Below are positions 61,500-64,000 of a stretch of DNA of 64,000 nucleotides, in pieces. How positions within the stretch are numbered: position 1 is the stretch's first letter; the number at the start of each line of letters is the position of its first letter. The notes below the pieces were generated by a model. The model was not told where the DNA came from. It saw nothing but the letters and a program-made list of their open reading frames with translations, and did no database searches. The position numbers and the translations under genes are program-made. Origin of the DNA: Actinoallomurus iriomotensis (GTDB lineage Bacteria; Actinomycetota; Actinomycetes; Streptosporangiales; Streptosporangiaceae); assembly GCF_030269445.1 (NCBI RefSeq), contig NZ_BSTJ01000008.1, positions 62,001 through 126,000 of the forward strand, written 5' to 3'.

Positions 61500-62210
61500 A
61501 TGACCGCGGATACCGGAATGTGGCCGTCGGGGACGCTGGGGCGGCTGCCGGACGCCAAGTGCGTCCTGGCCGTCGTGGCACGGCCGGGTGATGAGGCCTG
61601 TTATCTCGGCGCGGTGCTCGACGCCTTCCGCCGCGCCGGCAGCCAGGTGAGCGTGCTCGCGATCAGCCGCGGGGACGCGTCGCCGTACAACGACTCCATG
61701 GAGCGGCTCACCTCCGTCCGGCCGTTCGAGTTCGACGCCGCCGCGAGCGCGCTGCGGGCGTCGCACTGCATGCTCGCCGACTACCCGGAGGCCGAGCTGC
61801 GGCGGCTGCCGGTCGCCCGGCTCGCCGAACGGGTGATCCGGATGGTGCGCGAGTGGAACGTCGACCTCCTTCTCACCGTCGACGGGCGCCTCGGCGACCG
61901 CATCGCCGCCTGCGTGGCCTGCCACGCGGGCCGCGAACTCGCCGTTCCGGTGCTCGGCTGGACGCTGCCGCACGACGTGGCCAAGGCCGTACGGGAGGCG
62001 ACGGGGCTGTCGGTGACCGGGGACGCGGACCTGCGGATCGACTTCGAGCTGCGAGTCCGCCGGAACGCCCAGCAGTACGCGATGCGCGCCCACGGCAGCC
62101 AGGCACGCGGCGACCGCACCCAGCTCGCCCGGCTGGCCGTCCAGGGCGACCGCGAATGGCTGCGCTGGCTGGTGCCCTGCGGGGACGTGCCGGAGCGAGG
62201 GCGCGCCTGA
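61500..62210 (+). CDS. PIG-L/LmbE-type deacetylase-fold protein with altered zinc site
   Basis: A 236-aa protein with the PIG-L fold: VLAVVARPGDEACYLGAVLDAF at the first motif, VDLLLTVDGRLGDRIAACVACH in the middle and a C-terminal helical end. The usual AHPDDE motif reads ARPGDE: the metal His is Arg and one Asp is Gly, although the last Asp and the later His remain. Deacetylase activity on GlcNAc-type substrates is therefore doubtful. ATG at 61500. Dormancy-cluster context by the box upstream. Confidence 0.8.
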   Translation: MTADTGMWPSGTLGRLPDAKCVLAVVARPGDEACYLGAVLDAFRRAGSQVSVLAISRGDASPYNDSMERLTSVRPFEFDAAASALRASHCMLADYPEAELRRLPVARLAERVIRMVREWNVDLLLTVDGRLGDRIAACVACHAGRELAVPVLGWTLPHDVAKAVREATGLSVTGDADLRIDFELRVRRNAQQYAMRAHGSQARGDRTQLARLAVQGDREWLRWLVPCGDVPERGRA

Positions 62211-62231
62211 TCGGCCTGGTGCGTCTCTTCC

Positions 62232-62978
62232 TCAGGCGGCGTGGCGGTGGCCGCCGACGTGGAGTTCGGACAGGTCCGTCACGACGACGTCCGCGCCGTG
62301 TTCGCGCAGCGCTCCGCCGCCCAGGCGATCGACGCCGACGACCAGGCCGAACCCGCCGCGCTTGGCGGCCATCAGGGCCGCCGGCGACTCCTCGATGACC
62401 GCGGTGTGACGCGGTTCGACGCCCAGTTGCAGCGCGGCCCGTACGAACAGCGCGGTGTCGGGGCAGAACGGAAGCCGCGTGCCGGGCGCGCGCAGGCCGT
62501 CCAGGACGATGTCGAACATGTCCACGACACCGGCGTTCCTCAGCACCTCGGTACCGTGCCGCTGCGTGCACACCGCCGCCGTGCGAAGACCGCGCCGGTG
62601 GGACTCCCGGATCAGCGTGACCGCGGAGGCGAACGGGCTCACCCCGTGCCGGTGAACCTCGCCGAGGAAGAACTCCTCGTGCCGGATCATCAGTCCCCGC
62701 AGATCGTCGTAGGGCAGGCAGATGTCACGGGAGGCGAGGAAGTCCCGTGCCCCCGCCAGCCGCGGCTTGCCGTGCGTGTAACGCAGAAAGTCGGCCCGGA
62801 CGTCGAACGGCACGAAGACGGTCTCGTGGGTCGCCGCGTACGTGCGCAGGAAGGGGTCGAACACCGTCTTCCAGGCCCCCGCCGACGTACGCGCGCTGTC
62901 GATGACCACGCCGTCCACTCCGAAGATCACCGCTGTTATGTCGCCGCCGAGCTCACACTCCCCGGATCTCCTCTGCAT
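62232..62978 (-). CDS. HAD-superfamily protein lacking the catalytic nucleophile
   Basis: A 248-aa beta-phosphoglucomutase-like HAD protein. Motif I reads AVIFGVDGVVIDSA: Gly stands where the nucleophile Asp should be, while the second Asp is intact. Motif III/IV segment VEPRHTAVIEESPAALMAAKRGGFG is normal, and RTAAVCTQRHGTEVL is motif II-like. The enzyme is probably inactive as a phosphatase or mutase, though it could bind sugar phosphates. ATG at 62978 with GAGGTGA upstream. Converges on the PIG-L gene. Confidence 0.8.
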   Translation of the reverse strand: MQRRSGECELGGDITAVIFGVDGVVIDSARTSAGAWKTVFDPFLRTYAATHETVFVPFDVRADFLRYTHGKPRLAGARDFLASRDICLPYDDLRGLMIRHEEFFLGEVHRHGVSPFASAVTLIRESHRRGLRTAAVCTQRHGTEVLRNAGVVDMFDIVLDGLRAPGTRLPFCPDTALFVRAALQLGVEPRHTAVIEESPAALMAAKRGGFGLVVGVDRLGGGALREHGADVVVTDLSELHVGGHRHAA

Positions 62979-63073
62979 GGCCCGCTCACCTCATTCCCCC
63001 CGCTGGGCCCGTTCCTTCAGTCTTCCCGTCACGCCGGGGCGGCGACCGTGCGGGGGCCGTGAATCTGGCCTGC

Positions 63074-63289
63074 TCACGGCGGCATCACCGCCGTGAGCGG
63101 CCACGACGCCGTCCGGCCGGCCAGGGTCCGTGCCGCGCGCGAGGTCAGCACTACGACGGCGACGTCATCGCCCAGCGACTGCCAGGCGGCGAGTACGGCC
63201 TCGGGCTCCTCGGCGGGGATGACGATCGCCCCCGCGAGACCGAACTCCAGGACCTTTCCGCTTTCCCCGATCACCGCGATCTTCGCCAT
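63074..63289 (-). CDS. Small V/A-type ATP synthase subunit F-like protein
   Basis: A 71-aa protein: MAKIAVIGESGKVLEFGLAG, then PAEEPEAVLAAWQSL and DDVAVVVLTSRAARTL, ending LTAVMPP. This matches the short subunit-F fold of V/A-type ATPases (Rossmann-like, starting with KIAVIG). Usual subunits are about 100 aa, so this is short; no other ATPase subunit is near, so a different role is likely. ATG at 63289 with GGAAGG upstream; the long frame upstream is low-complexity and rejected. Confidence 0.65.
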   Translation of the reverse strand: MAKIAVIGESGKVLEFGLAGAIVIPAEEPEAVLAAWQSLGDDVAVVVLTSRAARTLAGRTASWPLTAVMPP

Positions 63290-63894
63290 TTTCCGCCTTC
63301 CCGAACGACGACTGCCGGAGGAGGAGAGCGCCGGCGACGACGCGCCGATCGCGACGGACCGACAACACCGGCCGTCCCGGCCACCGGAGTCGGCCCGGAG
63401 CGGGAGGTCGTGTGATGTCGGCATGTGAACCATGGTCGGTCGTGATGACCGGTTCGGGGCAGGGCCGCACGGAAGTCGGTCAAGGGACCTTCGCCCCGGT
63501 TCGCCGTACGGACCCGCGCACCCCGCGCCGCCCCGCGGCCGACGGCCCGCCGAACCCCGGAGGACCTTGGCCCCGACTCCGGCATACCGCAGCGGACTGA
63601 CCCGGCGCGCCCGTGCGCTCTGGGGTTGGTCGGGCTGAGGCGGCGATCCGGGTTCAGCGTCCGTGCGCGGCGGAGGCGCGGCTTTCGCCCAGGACGGCGG
63701 TTTCTGCCGAGCCCCCGTGAACCCCGGTCCCGGATGCCGGTGGTCGGGTCCGGGGGCGGTTCCCGTCCAGCGTCCGTGCCACTCCTGAGGCCGGTTGGCG
63801 GTCTTGGCCCCGCACAGTCCCCGGGTGGGGGTCCCCGGTCCGGGCGGTCCCCGCCCGCCTCGGGGGCTCCAGCCCACTTCCATTGTCAAGCGCT
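63290..63894. other. Gene-free region with several DevR-like boxes
   Basis: About 600 bp with no supportable gene. It contains box-like sequences GGGACCTTCGCCCCG (63484-63498), AGGACCTTGGCCCCGA (63561-63576) and GCGGTCTTGGCCCCG (near 63798). The frames are Arg/Pro-rich and without ribosome sites. Possible promoter region for a gene beyond the window or for the subunit-F-like gene. Confidence 0.45.
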
Positions 63895-63923
63895 GGATCC
63901 CCGGGCGGAAGCCCGGGGATTCC
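63895..63923. repeat. Strong GC hairpin near window end
   Basis: Arms ATCCCCGGGC and GCCCGGGGAT around a GGAA tetraloop, extended by a G-U and a G-C pair. Preceded by CATTGTCAAGCGCTG. It resembles terminal hairpins seen beside IS200/IS605-type elements in actinomycetes as I remember them, or a terminator for a transcript outside the window. No transposase gene is adjacent. Confidence 0.45.
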
Positions 63924-64000
63924 CTGTGGATAACGCCGCGGCGGATCAGCCGTGCGCCGTGCCGGACAGCGACGGCTCGGGTTCCGCCGTCGCGGGGCGT

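Noticed and set aside
63290-63889. N-terminal extension of the subunit-F-like protein to 271 aa
   Set aside because: The extension is Pro/Arg/Gly low complexity; the folded part starts at MAKIAVIG with its own ribosome site.

Overview
The window is very GC-rich, codes with strong G/C third-position bias, often uses GTG starts and is packed with 4-bp start/stop overlaps. It carries an I36-type secreted inhibitor, ECF sigma/anti-sigma remnants, an RsbR/S/T phosphatase module and a DevR/DosR-like dormancy regulon. Together these point to a soil actinomycete. A Streptosporangiales/Thermomonosporaceae-like organism is my inference and was not tested. No tRNA, rRNA, CRISPR array, phage or complete mobile element was seen.

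Layout. (1) 1-6,400: sugar and hemicellulose genes: a GH2 glycosidase cut by the window edge and coupled to galT, a secreted I36/crystallin-like protein, an aldo/keto reductase divergent from a LuxR-type regulator, and a secreted GH26 mannanase with two LacI-type sites. (2) 6,760-16,610: recQ, an MscS-like channel, AraC, an amidohydrolase/MarR pair, a sigma-region-4-only ORF with its anti-sigma factor, a decayed TnpB gene, a Dabb protein with a TetR regulator, and a HAD phosphatase. (3) 16,650-37,800: a roughly 21-kb aromatic or N-heteroaromatic catabolic island. It holds a Rieske oxygenase with its reductase, a VOC extradiol dioxygenase, a cupin, hydrolases, SDRs, a ThDP enzyme, an aspartate-dehydrogenase-like protein, a three-subunit molybdenum hydroxylase, an aldehyde dehydrogenase, MFS and ABC uptake, a zinc alcohol dehydrogenase and two MarR regulators. 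Its promoters share two DNA elements. (4) 37,800-42,100: an ArsR-type regulator with a 32-bp operator, an ABC exporter/FtsX-type pair and a UBP zinc finger. (5) 42,200-49,290: a VanZ-like protein, then an RsbR-RsbS-RsbT-phosphatase partner-switching operon containing two chained micro-ORFs, a MarR and another SpoIIE phosphatase. (6) 49,290-56,090: glycerol catabolism with two glpK genes, an IclR regulator, glpF and glpD. (7) 56,230-64,000: a 69-aa exported Cys/Trp/Asp peptide, then a dormancy-type cluster (two Usp proteins, Acg-type nitroreductase, DevR regulator, Rv1733c-like membrane protein, PIG-L and HAD proteins with altered active sites, and a subunit-F-like protein) with DevR-like boxes.

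How the parts work together. In the island, the ABC and MFS systems would import an aromatic acid or heterocycle. The molybdenum hydroxylase and the Rieske oxygenase would hydroxylate it, the extradiol enzyme would open the ring, and the hydrolases, ThDP enzyme, SDRs and aldehyde dehydrogenase would process the fragments. The substrate cannot be read from sequence. The Rsb operon should convert stress signals into phosphorylation-controlled release of a downstream factor. The final cluster looks like a hypoxia/redox response led by an orphan response regulator, since no DevS-type kinase lies in the window.
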